Shown here: positions 13,658-20,220 of the stretch, in pieces
How the letters are laid out: each line of letters starts with the position of its first letter
How positions within the stretch are numbered: the stretch's first letter is position 1
NCBI GenBank assembly: GCA_023269335.1
Contig: JAHFTM010000001.1
Location: 1-20,220, forward strand
DNA from: Chlamydiia bacterium
GTDB taxonomy: Bacteria > Chlamydiota > Chlamydiia > Chlamydiales > FEN-1388
DNA length: 20,220 bases
Direction of reading: 5' to 3'
Translations under genes and position numbers: made by a program
The notes under the pieces: generated by a model
The model's database searches: none
What the model was told of the DNA's origin: nothing
Seen by the model: the letters and a program-made list of their open reading frames with translations, nothing else

Positions 13658-14728
13658 CTATATTGAGATATGAAGATCTTCCAGTCTAGGCTCTTTTTTA
13701 CTTATTCCTTCTGAAATGGCCGCACGTATGGCATCTATTTGAGAGTTAGCAGGCCAATCTTCTAAGCTTGTCATTAGTTCTTGAAACTGCTTATGTGTGT
13801 AAGCAATCGAATTTGCCCGATTGTTTATCTCTGCTACAATTTTAGTGATGATATTTTGTATGCCTCGGGGATTTTGCGGTGATGTACTTTTTGCTAACAA
13901 AGCTATGTCGTTCATTGTCAAACCAGACAAATCAACGCGATTGTTTATCTCTTGCATAACTGCATCCAAAAGACTCTGAACTTTAGGATATTGCCCCAAA
14001 GCTTGGGAAAAATCATGCGCAACCGTTACCAAAAATTGTAAAGTAAATGTAGGCAAATCATCACGACGAATAATCTCAGCTAACATTGCACTCAAAGGCA
14101 TCAATGTTTTGTCAGCATTTAAAATGTGTTCGATGGTGTCTTCATAAACAATTACGATTTTTCGTTTTGAAAAATAAGCATTGAAGAGTCGTAATAAGTC
14201 TAGCGAGCTGAGTGAAGGGTAAAAATTTTTCCTCAGTGAAATCATAGACTCAATCTTTTTCAACGCATTCTCAATATCGTCAGTGGTATTAGTATGCTCA
14301 AGGAAAATGAGCACTAGTGGCACTAGATCTTCTGCAGTAAAATCACGCAAATTTTTTAGCCGGCGAATTTCAAGCGCAAGCTCATCTATAATGTCCTCAA
14401 ATACTTTCTGAGGAACATGAGAAAATTTCTGTGTGCGCTCCAGTAAATTGTTAGCTAACCTTCGATACAATTGAGGTGTAAAGGGTAGGAAATCTGGCAA
14501 TTCTCTCTTACGGTACCGCAGGCATGGAAAGGGATTTAACAATATGGCAGCTTCCATTTTTTCAGTCTCTGACACATAAGCAATTATAGTGTTGAGAACC
14601 ACGTGTGACACCTTACCCTCGAAAACAGTTTTGATCGATTGACAAAGTGGATCATTGGCTGTAGAAATTTCTTTTTCAACTCCTATCATCCATTGCTGAT
14701 GGTCATGTCGTCTCTGTATCGCGGTCAT
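13658..14728 (-). CDS. OPR/DUF1601-like helical-repeat protein, paralog A
   Basis: 356 residues, all-helical in appearance and without export signal. Six repeat-like units are visible: TPQLYRRLANNLL, TAEDLVPLVLIFL, SSLDLLRLFNAYF, TFTLQFLVTVAHD, TMNDIALLAKST and THKQFQELMTSL each open a unit of 36-50 residues, and the second helix of a unit ends with EINNR in two cases and EIIRR in a third. The N-terminal block (SIKTVFEGKVSHVVLNTI) is shared with paralog B. Compared with B the central units carry an insertion and many substitutions. AGAGG precedes the ATG by 7 nt, supporting this start although it overlaps the upstream 66-aa gene by 26 nt, so translation is probably coupled. No specific function is recognised. 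Confidence 0.65.
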   Translation of the reverse strand: MTAIQRRHDHQQWMIGVEKEISTANDPLCQSIKTVFEGKVSHVVLNTIIAYVSETEKMEAAILLNPFPCLRYRKRELPDFLPFTPQLYRRLANNLLERTQKFSHVPQKVFEDIIDELALEIRRLKNLRDFTAEDLVPLVLIFLEHTNTTDDIENALKKIESMISLRKNFYPSLSSLDLLRLFNAYFSKRKIVIVYEDTIEHILNADKTLMPLSAMLAEIIRRDDLPTFTLQFLVTVAHDFSQALGQYPKVQSLLDAVMQEINNRVDLSGLTMNDIALLAKSTSPQNPRGIQNIITKIVAEINNRANSIAYTHKQFQELMTSLEDWPANSQIDAIRAAISEGISKKEPRLEDLHISI

Positions 14729-14903
14729 GTGATGCCTCTTCTTGTTTTGCGGTGCGAATAATTTTTATTGGAGTTTCATTCAGTTGTTGAAGTGCAATAA
14801 GCTTCTGAAAATCTTCTTCAAATTCAAGTATTTGCAAAGGTGTCATTGTTTTACATCTATCTAGATACTCTTTACTAAAGTACTGTACAGGTCTTATTTT
14901 CAT
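14703..14903 (-). CDS. Small protein paired with the nucleotidyltransferase (possible antitoxin-like partner)
   Basis: 66 residues with a charged, helical sequence: YFSKEYLDRCKTMTPLQILEFEEDF begins near residue 8 and is followed by a basic-acidic tail. Small proteins with a similar SKEYL...C..MTP..IL.F...F pattern are, as I recall, found next to MNT/AbiEii-type nucleotidyltransferases, which supports a functional pair. The ATG overlaps the nucleotidyltransferase stop by 4 nt (ATGA), and the stop lies inside the next gene. Whether it neutralises, positions or merely accompanies the enzyme cannot be read from sequence. Confidence 0.6.
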   Translation of the reverse strand: MKIRPVQYFSKEYLDRCKTMTPLQILEFEEDFQKLIALQQLNETPIKIIRTAKQEEASHDRDTETT

Positions 14904-15358
14904 AATTCACTCAAAGCTCTGATATCTTCTAAATCTTGCGGGCGACCACTTGCTTTTTTCATGGCTATCAGATCTTTTCGTGAAAGGACCTGTATCTTGC
15001 CAAGTGCTGTTTGGATAAGGTCTGCCTTATGATTTTGTAGATCGTATGTAATAATCAAATCCACCTGCTCTAGAGGATTTGATGGGTTGTAAAAGTTCCA
15101 AGCGATTAAATTTCTTTTTTCAATGAAATCTGTTTTTGAATCATAGATACATGTTGCATCAATTGGTAGTCTTGAAACGAGACCAAGAGCTTTGAGAGTA
15201 CTTTCTGCTCGTTGGAGATTTTTCAAGGTCCAATTAATGACGATATCTACGTCAACAGTGCCGCGTACAGCCCCATGCAGCGCTACTGCGTAACCACCTA
15301 CAACTGCATATGGAACATGTGCATCTTCTAAGGCTTGACAGACTTTAATAATAAACAC
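14900..15358 (-). CDS. MNT/AbiEii-like nucleotidyltransferase
   Basis: 152 residues from a GTG start at 15358 with GAGG 5-6 nt upstream. The minimal nucleotidyltransferase fold is clear: VVGGYAVALHG (19-29), then GTVDVDIVI (33-41) with metal-binding Asp36 and Asp38, and a third acidic candidate Asp100 in LEQVDLII. The C-terminal RPQDLEDIRAL is also typical of this group (AbiEii/MenT/MNT-related). Relatives transfer nucleotides to RNA or protein, and many are toxins or phage-defence factors, but others are housekeeping. It heads an operon with a 66-aa partner and the two repeat-protein paralogs. No HEPN partner is present. Confidence 0.78.
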   Translation of the reverse strand: MFIIKVCQALEDAHVPYAVVGGYAVALHGAVRGTVDVDIVINWTLKNLQRAESTLKALGLVSRLPIDATCIYDSKTDFIEKRNLIAWNFYNPSNPLEQVDLIITYDLQNHKADLIQTALGKIQVLSRKDLIAMKKASGRPQDLEDIRALSEL

Positions 15359-15400
15359 GAATACCTCAGAGAGGGTTAGTAGCCCAAATCAAAAAATGAA

Positions 15401-15429
15401 GTTTTATCATGAATATTCCAGAACGTCAA
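15401..15429 (-). promoter_or_regulatory. Promoter of the nucleotidyltransferase operon
   Basis: On the minus strand TTGACG (15429-15424) is followed after exactly 17 nt by TAAAAC (15406-15401). Transcription would start near 15394, giving a leader of about 35 nt to the GTG at 15358. The -35 matches 5 of 6 and the -10 matches 4 of 6 consensus bases. Confidence 0.5.
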
Positions 15430-15441
15430 GTCTTGAAAATT

Positions 15442-17316
15442 TTATTTCGTGCTTATTTTACGCACCTTGAGGTGGTTAAAAGAGCTTTGATTGCCATGGC
15501 TATCAACTGCTCTAATTTTATATTTTTTATGTAAGAAATGCTTATAGCTGTGATCATGCGTCTTGAAGAAGCTAAAGGGCTGAAGTAGCTTTGTAAAGCG
15601 ACGATGCTTTTGTACAGAGATCTTTGCAATACGCCTATGATGTTGGAATATCTCATAGTAGGCGACAGTCGTGTCTTGTGGCTTTTTCCACTTTGTCTGA
15701 AGCTTATACTGAATCTTGCCCCTCTTTTTGTTTTTGATCACTTTACCATTAAAGTGAGTGGGTGCTCTGAGCTGCACATTAAGAAGTTGTTCACGTACTG
15801 CAAAGTAAGAATTACCACTATTTGACATGGTCTGCCCTGTAAACACTTTTGCAGTAGAAGTTCCTGCACTATTTGTAACTGTAAGCGTTACTATAAACTG
15901 GCCAGCTCTGTGGTAGGTGTGAGTGATCGTTGGCGATGTGGTTCTCACTACTATGCCATCGCCAAAATCCCACAAATAGCTTGTAACCGTACCAACTGGG
16001 GAGACTGATTGCGAAGCATCAAAAGAAGAGGCTGCACCTGTCTCTTTAAGATGCGCTACAAAGCGTGCAACAGGGGATTGATCAGGAGTAATCGAAATTC
16101 CTCCAGGAAAGCTTAATCCTGGAATTGCTGTTAAAAGAGTTTCCGGGTTTGTGGTCAGATCCACAGGGATGACTGTTCCTACGCTTGCAGAATTACTGAC
16201 GTACGCTATGTGTCCATCCGGTGTGATGGCAATGCCACCTCCCTGGTCCACACCAGTGATTGTAGCATCTACAGTGAATGTTTCTAAATTGATGCGACTC
16301 ATCGTATTATCTCCAAAATTTACACTGTAGGCAATTAACCCACCCGGAGTCACAGCAATTTTTGCAGGGTTGGCACCAACAGGGATAGTTGCAACGATGG
16401 TATTGCTTACTTGCTCTATCACTGAAACAGTATTCGAATTCTGATTTGTGACAAGCACATACTGCCCATTTGGAGTCACCGCTACATCCGTCGGCGTTGT
16501 ACTACTGCTAATAGCCGTAAGAACTGTATTATTTGCTGTATCAATCACACTGACCGTATCATTTCCAGCATTTGCCACATAGGCGCGCGTACCGTCCGGT
16601 GTAATAGCAATTGCAACTGGAAAAGCGCCTGTGGGCAGTGCAATAGAGACTATTGTGAGCAAAGGATTTTGCACATTCACAACATCTATGGTTTCTGAAA
16701 ATTCATTGACGACATACACATATTGTCCGTTAGGTGTGATTGCAAGAGCCCCAGCCCCAGCACCTGTAAGTGGAATCGTTGTAACTACAGCAGATGTTAC
16801 CAGGTCAATAAAAACAAGCTTGTCATTATTATCGTCACCGGTAATTGCTAAACGATTGTCAGGCGTTACGACAGTGCCGATCGGAGAGCTATTGGTTCCT
16901 GTCGCAATAGCTGGTTGAAGCGCATTTGTCGAAAGATTAATTGGAGTTACTCCGCCTGCTGTAGGTGTGAAGCTTCCTACATAGGCAAACCAGACGCCCT
17001 GAAAAGTAAAAATATCTGCAGCACTTGCTGTAGAAATGCCGCTAGGAGCATACACAATAATATCAACATTTGAAGGGACTGCTGCTGGAGTTATGGCAGT
17101 GATTGTGTTGGCAGAATGAACAGTGAAGCTTGCAGCTGGAGTAGAGCCAAAAAGGACCTGAGTTGCCCCTGAAAAACCAGTTCCTGTGATTGTCACTGTT
17201 GTACCGCCAGCTTTTGGGCCTACCAGAGGGTTTACCCCAGTCACAGTAGCCCCTGAAAGTGCACTAGAAAAAATCAGCATCCCAAAAATTGCAAAACAGT
17301 GGAGAAAATTTTTCAT
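15442..17316 (-). CDS. Secreted TIG / YVTN beta-propeller / PKD domain protein
   Basis: 624 residues from the ATG at 17316. A GTG at 17343 is in frame but sits in the promoter -10 region, so it is rejected. Residues 1-23 are a signal peptide (MKNFLHCFAIFGMLIFSSAL). An IPT/TIG immunoglobulin-like domain follows (VTGVNPLVGPKAGGTTVTIT, about 24-105). Next come seven YVTN-type propeller repeats marked by I/V-A-I-TPxG/D (for example AITPDGTRAYVANAGNDTVS) to about 410, a PKD domain (YLWDFGDG...HTYHRAGQFIVTLTV, about 420-500) and a very basic, Fn3-like C-terminal 100 residues (RRIAKISVQKHRR, HKKYKIRAVDSHGNQSS). The architecture is that of an exported adhesion or surface-layer protein; no enzyme site is seen. 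TIG, YVTN and PKD domains are typical of environmental bacteria and archaea, so acquisition by transfer is plausible. Confidence 0.85.
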   Translation of the reverse strand: MKNFLHCFAIFGMLIFSSALSGATVTGVNPLVGPKAGGTTVTITGTGFSGATQVLFGSTPAASFTVHSANTITAITPAAVPSNVDIIVYAPSGISTASAADIFTFQGVWFAYVGSFTPTAGGVTPINLSTNALQPAIATGTNSSPIGTVVTPDNRLAITGDDNNDKLVFIDLVTSAVVTTIPLTGAGAGALAITPNGQYVYVVNEFSETIDVVNVQNPLLTIVSIALPTGAFPVAIAITPDGTRAYVANAGNDTVSVIDTANNTVLTAISSSTTPTDVAVTPNGQYVLVTNQNSNTVSVIEQVSNTIVATIPVGANPAKIAVTPGGLIAYSVNFGDNTMSRINLETFTVDATITGVDQGGGIAITPDGHIAYVSNSASVGTVIPVDLTTNPETLLTAIPGLSFPGGISITPDQSPVARFVAHLKETGAASSFDASQSVSPVGTVTSYLWDFGDGIVVRTTSPTITHTYHRAGQFIVTLTVTNSAGTSTAKVFTGQTMSNSGNSYFAVREQLLNVQLRAPTHFNGKVIKNKKRGKIQYKLQTKWKKPQDTTVAYYEIFQHHRRIAKISVQKHRRFTKLLQPFSFFKTHDHSYKHFLHKKYKIRAVDSHGNQSSFNHLKVRKISTK

Positions 17317-17342
17317 GCTTTCTTTACCTAATTTTTGATTCA

Positions 17343-17372
17343 CAAATAGGCAATATAGGGGTTAGATGTCAA
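17343..17372 (-). promoter_or_regulatory. Promoter of the TIG/YVTN gene
   Basis: A perfect TTGACA -35 (17372-17367) is followed by CTATTT after 17 nt, or TATTTG after 18 nt (17348-17343). The start point would fall near 17336, about 20 nt before the ATG at 17316. This also rules out the in-frame GTG at 17343 as a translation start. Confidence 0.5.
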
Positions 17373-17423
17373 TTGTAAAATTTAATTTTCCGGTGACTTT
17401 TTCTGCTTAGCATATGAATATAC

Positions 17424-17450
17424 ATACACTTTTTTGGGAAAAAAGTGTAT
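17424..17450. promoter_or_regulatory. 12-bp perfect inverted repeat with GGG spacer in the divergent promoter region
   Basis: ATACACTTTTTT and AAAAAAGTGTAT flank GGG, forming a perfect hairpin or a dyad operator. It lies 52 nt upstream of the TTGACA of the minus-strand gene and 47 nt before the GNAT ATG. There is no gene end nearby, so a terminator role is unlikely; a regulator site for one or both divergent genes is the simplest guess. A second, AT-only palindrome (17465-17481) follows. Confidence 0.5.
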
Positions 17451-17497
17451 TATATCGTTATATTTTATTATTAAATAATAAAAAATAAGAATTTTAT

Positions 17498-18301
17498 ATG
17501 AACTATCTATCTATTTCGCAAGTTACAACTTCTCAAAATTTGCAAACATTAGAATTTGTTGCAAGTGACTGGTTACAACAAGCAAAAATCAGATCGCAGC
17601 ATGCTATAAAATGTGGTAGTGACAAAGGACATATTTTTTTAGATGCATTGCTCGTACTTGAGTGCATTCTGAACAAACAGCCTATGACTCATTCTCGTAC
17701 CTATACGCCAACAGGGAGTGAAACAGAGTTCTGGAAGTCTGAAAAAAAGATAGGCAATGTCTGGGAATTTTATGTAGCCTTTGACAGACATAAATACATT
17801 CAGGGTATTAGCGTGATTCATAAAATTGCTAAACTAGAGAAAATGGAATTGGCTTATCTCGTTACAAATCCCAATAATACTGGAGTTGTAACAAGTGCTC
17901 GCAGAATAAGCGGAATTGGAACGGCTTTACTCAACTATGCTGTTGAATATGCAGCTCTCAACTATCCTGGAAAACCATTTATTCTTACTAGCTATCCATC
18001 AGCACTGAATTTTTATGAAAAGCTTGGTTTTGAAAAATGCGAGAGAGATGTAGACTACGAATTCGTACTCAGAGAAGAAGGAAGAGAGCTACTTTCTAAA
18101 AGGTGTGCAAGCGTGGTTAAAAAAGTTACAGAGCCACAATTTGAAAAACCAGCTCCATTGCCTCTATTTCCTTATTTAGAAAAGCTTGCAGAAGTGCTTG
18201 AAAAAGTGGAAAACGAATTTGATCACTTCATTCATAACTGCATTGCTGAGTACATTGGACCTTCCATTTCTGAGAAGACTTCTCCTGCAGAAATCAGTTA
18301 A
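17498..18301 (+). CDS. GNAT family N-acetyltransferase
   Basis: 267 residues. The GNAT core lies at about 85-195: LAYLVTNPNNTG (strand 4 region), ARRISGIGTALLNYAVEYA (134-152) as the R/Q-x-x-G-x-G/A acetyl-CoA pyrophosphate loop and its helix, then PFILTSYPSALNFYEKLGFE (160-179) as motif B with the usual FYEKLGF. Relatives transfer the acetyl group of acetyl-CoA to an amine; the substrate cannot be read. Residues 1-80 and the C-terminal 70 residues (Pro-rich PAPLPLFP, then a helical LEKLAEVLEKVENEF) are extra to the minimal domain of about 150 residues and may add an interaction surface. The 5' leader is very AT-rich with no clear Shine-Dalgarno. A likely terminator follows at once. Confidence 0.82.
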   Translation: MNYLSISQVTTSQNLQTLEFVASDWLQQAKIRSQHAIKCGSDKGHIFLDALLVLECILNKQPMTHSRTYTPTGSETEFWKSEKKIGNVWEFYVAFDRHKYIQGISVIHKIAKLEKMELAYLVTNPNNTGVVTSARRISGIGTALLNYAVEYAALNYPGKPFILTSYPSALNFYEKLGFEKCERDVDYEFVLREEGRELLSKRCASVVKKVTEPQFEKPAPLPLFPYLEKLAEVLEKVENEFDHFIHNCIAEYIGPSISEKTSPAEIS

Positions 18302-18303
18302 AG

Positions 18304-18335
18304 AAAATAGCATTCTTTTTGCTGTTTTATTTTTG
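18304..18335 (+). terminator. Rho-independent terminator after the GNAT gene
   Basis: AAAATAGCA (18304-18312) pairs with TGCTGTTTT (18320-18328), with one G-U pair and a 7-nt loop, followed by ATTTTT. It starts 3 nt past the stop codon, so the GNAT gene and the downstream phosphatase gene are probably separate transcripts. Confidence 0.6.
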
Positions 18336-18392
18336 GTATAGTCCTAATTTTTTAATCATTTCTAGTATTTAGTAATAAATTGTGTGTTAATG

Positions 18393-18398
18393 TATACT
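18393..18398 (+). promoter_or_regulatory. Possible -10 box of the tyrosine phosphatase gene
   Basis: TATACT, one mismatch from consensus, lies 33 nt before the GTG start, a suitable distance for a short leader. No -35 of quality is present; weak -35 elements are common in chlamydial promoters. Tentative. Confidence 0.35.
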
Positions 18399-18431
18399 CG
18401 CTCAACTAATAAAAAATAATTAAGGAGCTCT

Positions 18432-19784
18432 GTGAATACTAAGAAGTTTGAAATGCGATTTCAGAGCCCTGAGCTGCGCGCGCTACTCTGGCCCGACAAA
18501 AAACCCGATGCTCAGCTGAAAACAGAGAAGCTGATTCAGAACTTGTTGGGTATAGCTGAAGAAAAAATAGAAAAAGCGATCACGCTTTTTTTTGAAGCGT
18601 TGACCTCTGATCTTATCCACAAAAGTAGCTGTAGTAAACTCAAGAAGGAATTTTCTAATCAGGTAAAACAGCTGAAAGGGAAGACCGCCGAAATTGCGGT
18701 AAAAGTAGCTCAAGTATTTGAAGAAAAATTAAAACAGAGTAAGAAAAAAAAGGCAAAGATGCCCTCAATGCTATCAGGTGCTCAAATACCTAAAGTGTTT
18801 GATCGCTTCCCCCTTGAAGACGTCACTCTTTGTAAAATGCGAGCACGACAAGGAGAGCTTTTTGCCGATAACTATAAAAAAGCCAAAGCGATACTTAGAG
18901 AATTGAAAAAACGAAAAGCACTGGATCCTGAACTGCAAGAAAGCAAAGATCAAGATGAAGGCCTTGTAACCAAACAACTAAAAAAGAGACCACCTTTCGA
19001 ATTAAATGCCTCAGCACGTATATTTGAAGCTTACGATAAGCTCAATGCCAATGATGTGCGAATGGGCAACAATAGAAGTTATCTTTTATCGCAATGCCCA
19101 AAATCAGCTGTCAGCGCCGGACTTCTTTATGATGTAGCTTTACAACAAAACGTGTCAGTTTTTATTTCCTCACTGGAAGCAAGCGAAGCTAAAGGCCGCT
19201 GCAACAACTTTTGGACGCATGAAAAACTTACCAAGATTCCTTTACAAAATGGTTGGAAAATAGAACACCATGTTTCAAGTATCATTGCAAAGGGTGCAAA
19301 AGAGCAAGATGGTATAAGAGATCCACAGTTAATAGAAACAAAGCTAGTGGCAACGAGAAAAACAGCTGCTGGCGAAGAAGAAGCAAGAGTACTGACACAT
19401 ATTCATTATGATGGCTGGCGCGATAGAACAGCAGCTCCAGATGAGAAGCTTTTACAAAAGCTTGTTGATCGTATAGAAGAGCTTCAAAAAGAGGGTGTAA
19501 AAGATGCTCCTTTTGAAGTGAACTGCAAAGGTGGCATAGGCAGAACAGGGACGATTGTTGCCATTCATTGGATACGACAAAAAATCTATGAAGAGCTTGA
19601 AAAAAACGTAGGCCTTGATGTTATTACTATCAACATACCAGAGCTTATTTATGCAATGAGAAAGCAGCGTAAAAGTCTTGTCAGCGAAAAAGAGCAGCTT
19701 GTGCAGATCTACCAAGCAACCGCTTCTTTTTATGAGCGACTGAAAGCACAAAATTCAGGTGGAACGAGTATATACAGATCCTGA
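18432..19784 (+). CDS. YopH/SptP-like protein tyrosine phosphatase with lysine-rich N-terminal region (candidate effector)
   Basis: 450 residues from a GTG at 18432 (AAGGAG ends 4 nt upstream; ATG at 18453 is the alternative). Residues 1-185 are Lys/Glu-rich and helical. From about 190 a classical PTP domain is visible: RSYLLSQCPKS (215-225, like the YIATQGP strand), VSVFISSLEAS (241-251), GRCNNFW (255-261, like KCxxYW), HYDGWRDRTAAP (325-336, WPD loop with general-acid Asp331), NCKGGIGRTGT (364-374, CX5R loop with Cys365 and Arg371), and the Q loop MRKQRKSLVSEKEQL (409-423). The tail of the domain resembles Yersinia YopH and Salmonella SptP, type III effectors that strip host phosphotyrosine. 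Differences: Pro of WPD is Arg, His before the Cys is Asn, and the first Q-loop Gln is Ser418. No Sec signal is present, so type III export into the host is plausible but inferred. Confidence 0.87.
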   Translation: MNTKKFEMRFQSPELRALLWPDKKPDAQLKTEKLIQNLLGIAEEKIEKAITLFFEALTSDLIHKSSCSKLKKEFSNQVKQLKGKTAEIAVKVAQVFEEKLKQSKKKKAKMPSMLSGAQIPKVFDRFPLEDVTLCKMRARQGELFADNYKKAKAILRELKKRKALDPELQESKDQDEGLVTKQLKKRPPFELNASARIFEAYDKLNANDVRMGNNRSYLLSQCPKSAVSAGLLYDVALQQNVSVFISSLEASEAKGRCNNFWTHEKLTKIPLQNGWKIEHHVSSIIAKGAKEQDGIRDPQLIETKLVATRKTAAGEEEARVLTHIHYDGWRDRTAAPDEKLLQKLVDRIEELQKEGVKDAPFEVNCKGGIGRTGTIVAIHWIRQKIYEELEKNVGLDVITINIPELIYAMRKQRKSLVSEKEQLVQIYQATASFYERLKAQNSGGTSIYRS

Positions 19785-19802
19785 ACGCAAGTAAGTTCAA
19801 AA

Positions 19803-20186
19803 CTAAGCTTGCCAGAGAGCAAAGGCTGTAGCATGTATCTTTGAGTGGCTAATTGAGATCACAATATTTGGATTGTGATACTGCTGCTTTACCCGCTCAG
19901 ATAAGAAAACTAAAGGCTTGCCAAGCTGGCCACTTAAAATTTCGATATCTTTCCAGCCTACATCTTGGCATATGCCCGTTCCTAAAGCTTTTGAAACTGC
20001 TTCTTTTGCTGCAAAACGACCTGCAAAAGTAGTGTCGCTTGGCTTTTTACTGAAAGCATACGCTTGTTCTTTCAAGGTGAAGATATGATCTAGAAAACGA
20101 GTGCCATGGCGTTGGATAGCCAAGGCAATTCGATCGATTTCGATGATATCAGTGCCTATTCCAAGGATCGTAGGATTGTCTTTCAT
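19803..20186 (-). CDS. acpS: Holo-[acyl-carrier-protein] synthase
   Basis: 127 residues, usual length. The enzyme moves 4'-phosphopantetheine from CoA to a serine of acyl carrier protein in the cytoplasm, switching on fatty-acid synthesis. Seen: GIGTDIIEIDRI (9-20) with the Mg-binding Asp13, FAGRFAAKEAVSKALGTGI with the second acidic ligand in the AAKE helix, and ISISHSKIHATAFAL as the last strands. All family motifs are intact. AGAG stands about 8 nt before the ATG at 20186. It converges on the tyrosine phosphatase gene with an 18-nt gap and no clear terminator. Confidence 0.97.
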   Translation of the reverse strand: MKDNPTILGIGTDIIEIDRIALAIQRHGTRFLDHIFTLKEQAYAFSKKPSDTTFAGRFAAKEAVSKALGTGICQDVGWKDIEILSGQLGKPLVFLSERVKQQYHNPNIVISISHSKIHATAFALWQA

Positions 20187-20220
20187 GTTGCGGCTCTATT
20201 CTTTTGCGTAGTGGTGGAAC
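20185..20220 (-). other. Possible 3' end of an upstream minus-strand gene
   Basis: One minus-strand frame (STTQKNRAAT) ends in TGA overlapping the acpS ATG as ATGA, the overlap style used in this genome. Another frame (FHHYAKE) ends at TAG at 20198-20196, 9 nt before acpS. Only 36 bases are visible, so neither can be assigned. Confidence 0.2.

Larger units (their letters stand above)
12550..14728 (-). repeat. Tandem gene duplication (paralogs A and B)
   Basis: Two same-strand genes separated by 67 nt derive from one ancestor. Identical nucleotide blocks remain, for example 51 nt shared by 12641-12691 and 13755-13805, whereas the segment coding for residues about 75-190 differs strongly in sequence and length. 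The pattern suggests fairly recent duplication with faster change, or replacement, in the middle part. Confidence 0.9.

Noticed and set aside
16080..16990. Periodic sequence as a possible CRISPR or satellite repeat
   Set aside because: The periodicity is at protein level (YVTN propeller units of about 40 residues) and the DNA copies differ widely.
17317..17343. GTG at 17343 as start of the TIG/YVTN protein
   Set aside because: It falls in the -10 region of the promoter and would spoil the signal peptide; the ATG at 17316 is better.
1..20220. tRNA, rRNA, insertion sequence or integrase genes
   Set aside because: I saw no cloverleaf ending in CCA, no rRNA segments, no transposase motif and no flanking terminal repeats.

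Overview
This window looks like chromosome of an environmental chlamydia (Chlamydiae, Parachlamydiales-like). The evidence is a trxB and an acpS close together (adjacent genes in Chlamydia trachomatis), an NTT-like transporter fused to HEAT repeats, a HAMP protein resembling chlamydial RsbU, eukaryote-like kinase and tyrosine phosphatase genes, a moderately AT-rich composition and many tightly overlapping genes. The genus is inference, because no marker such as rRNA is present.

Layout. 1-383 (-): 5' part of a class I ribonucleotide reductase beta subunit gene (nrdB), cut by the window edge. 562-1992 (-): PutP-like sodium:solute symporter, with a terminator hairpin after it. 2259-3446 (+): protein kinase-like protein with an export signal. 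3434-3865 (-): small membrane-anchored protein. 3944-4414 (+): DoxX-family membrane protein. 4415-4848 (+) holds a small membrane gene that appears split by a +1 frame change. 4849-10619 (-) is a tightly overlapping four-gene operon, in transcription order: MFS/NTT-like membrane protein with HEAT repeats, cyclic-nucleotide-binding-like protein, dCACHE-like/HAMP protein with a degenerate PP2C (SpoIIE/RsbU) domain, and a ROK-type sugar kinase-like protein with a lipoprotein-like signal. A palindrome-containing intergenic region separates it from 10759-12541 (+): trxB followed 4 nt later by a probable outer-membrane beta-barrel protein.

12550-19784 is an accessory block lying between trxB and acpS. 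It contains two tandem paralogs built of OPR/DUF1601-like helical repeats, preceded in the same operon by a small protein and a MNT/AbiEii-like nucleotidyltransferase (15358 down to 12550, -). It continues with a secreted TIG/YVTN-propeller/PKD protein (-), a GNAT acetyltransferase (+), and a YopH/SptP-like protein tyrosine phosphatase with a lysine-rich N-terminal region (+), a candidate type III effector. The window ends with acpS (-).

The most system-like object is the 4849-10619 operon. It couples an extracytoplasmic sensor, a pseudo-phosphatase, a cyclic-nucleotide-binding-like module, a transporter with a HEAT scaffold and a surface-anchored sugar-kinase fold by 4-8 nt gene overlaps, which suggests a sensing or transport complex. 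I know of no description of this combination. The accessory block and the exported kinase look like a host-interaction toolkit.
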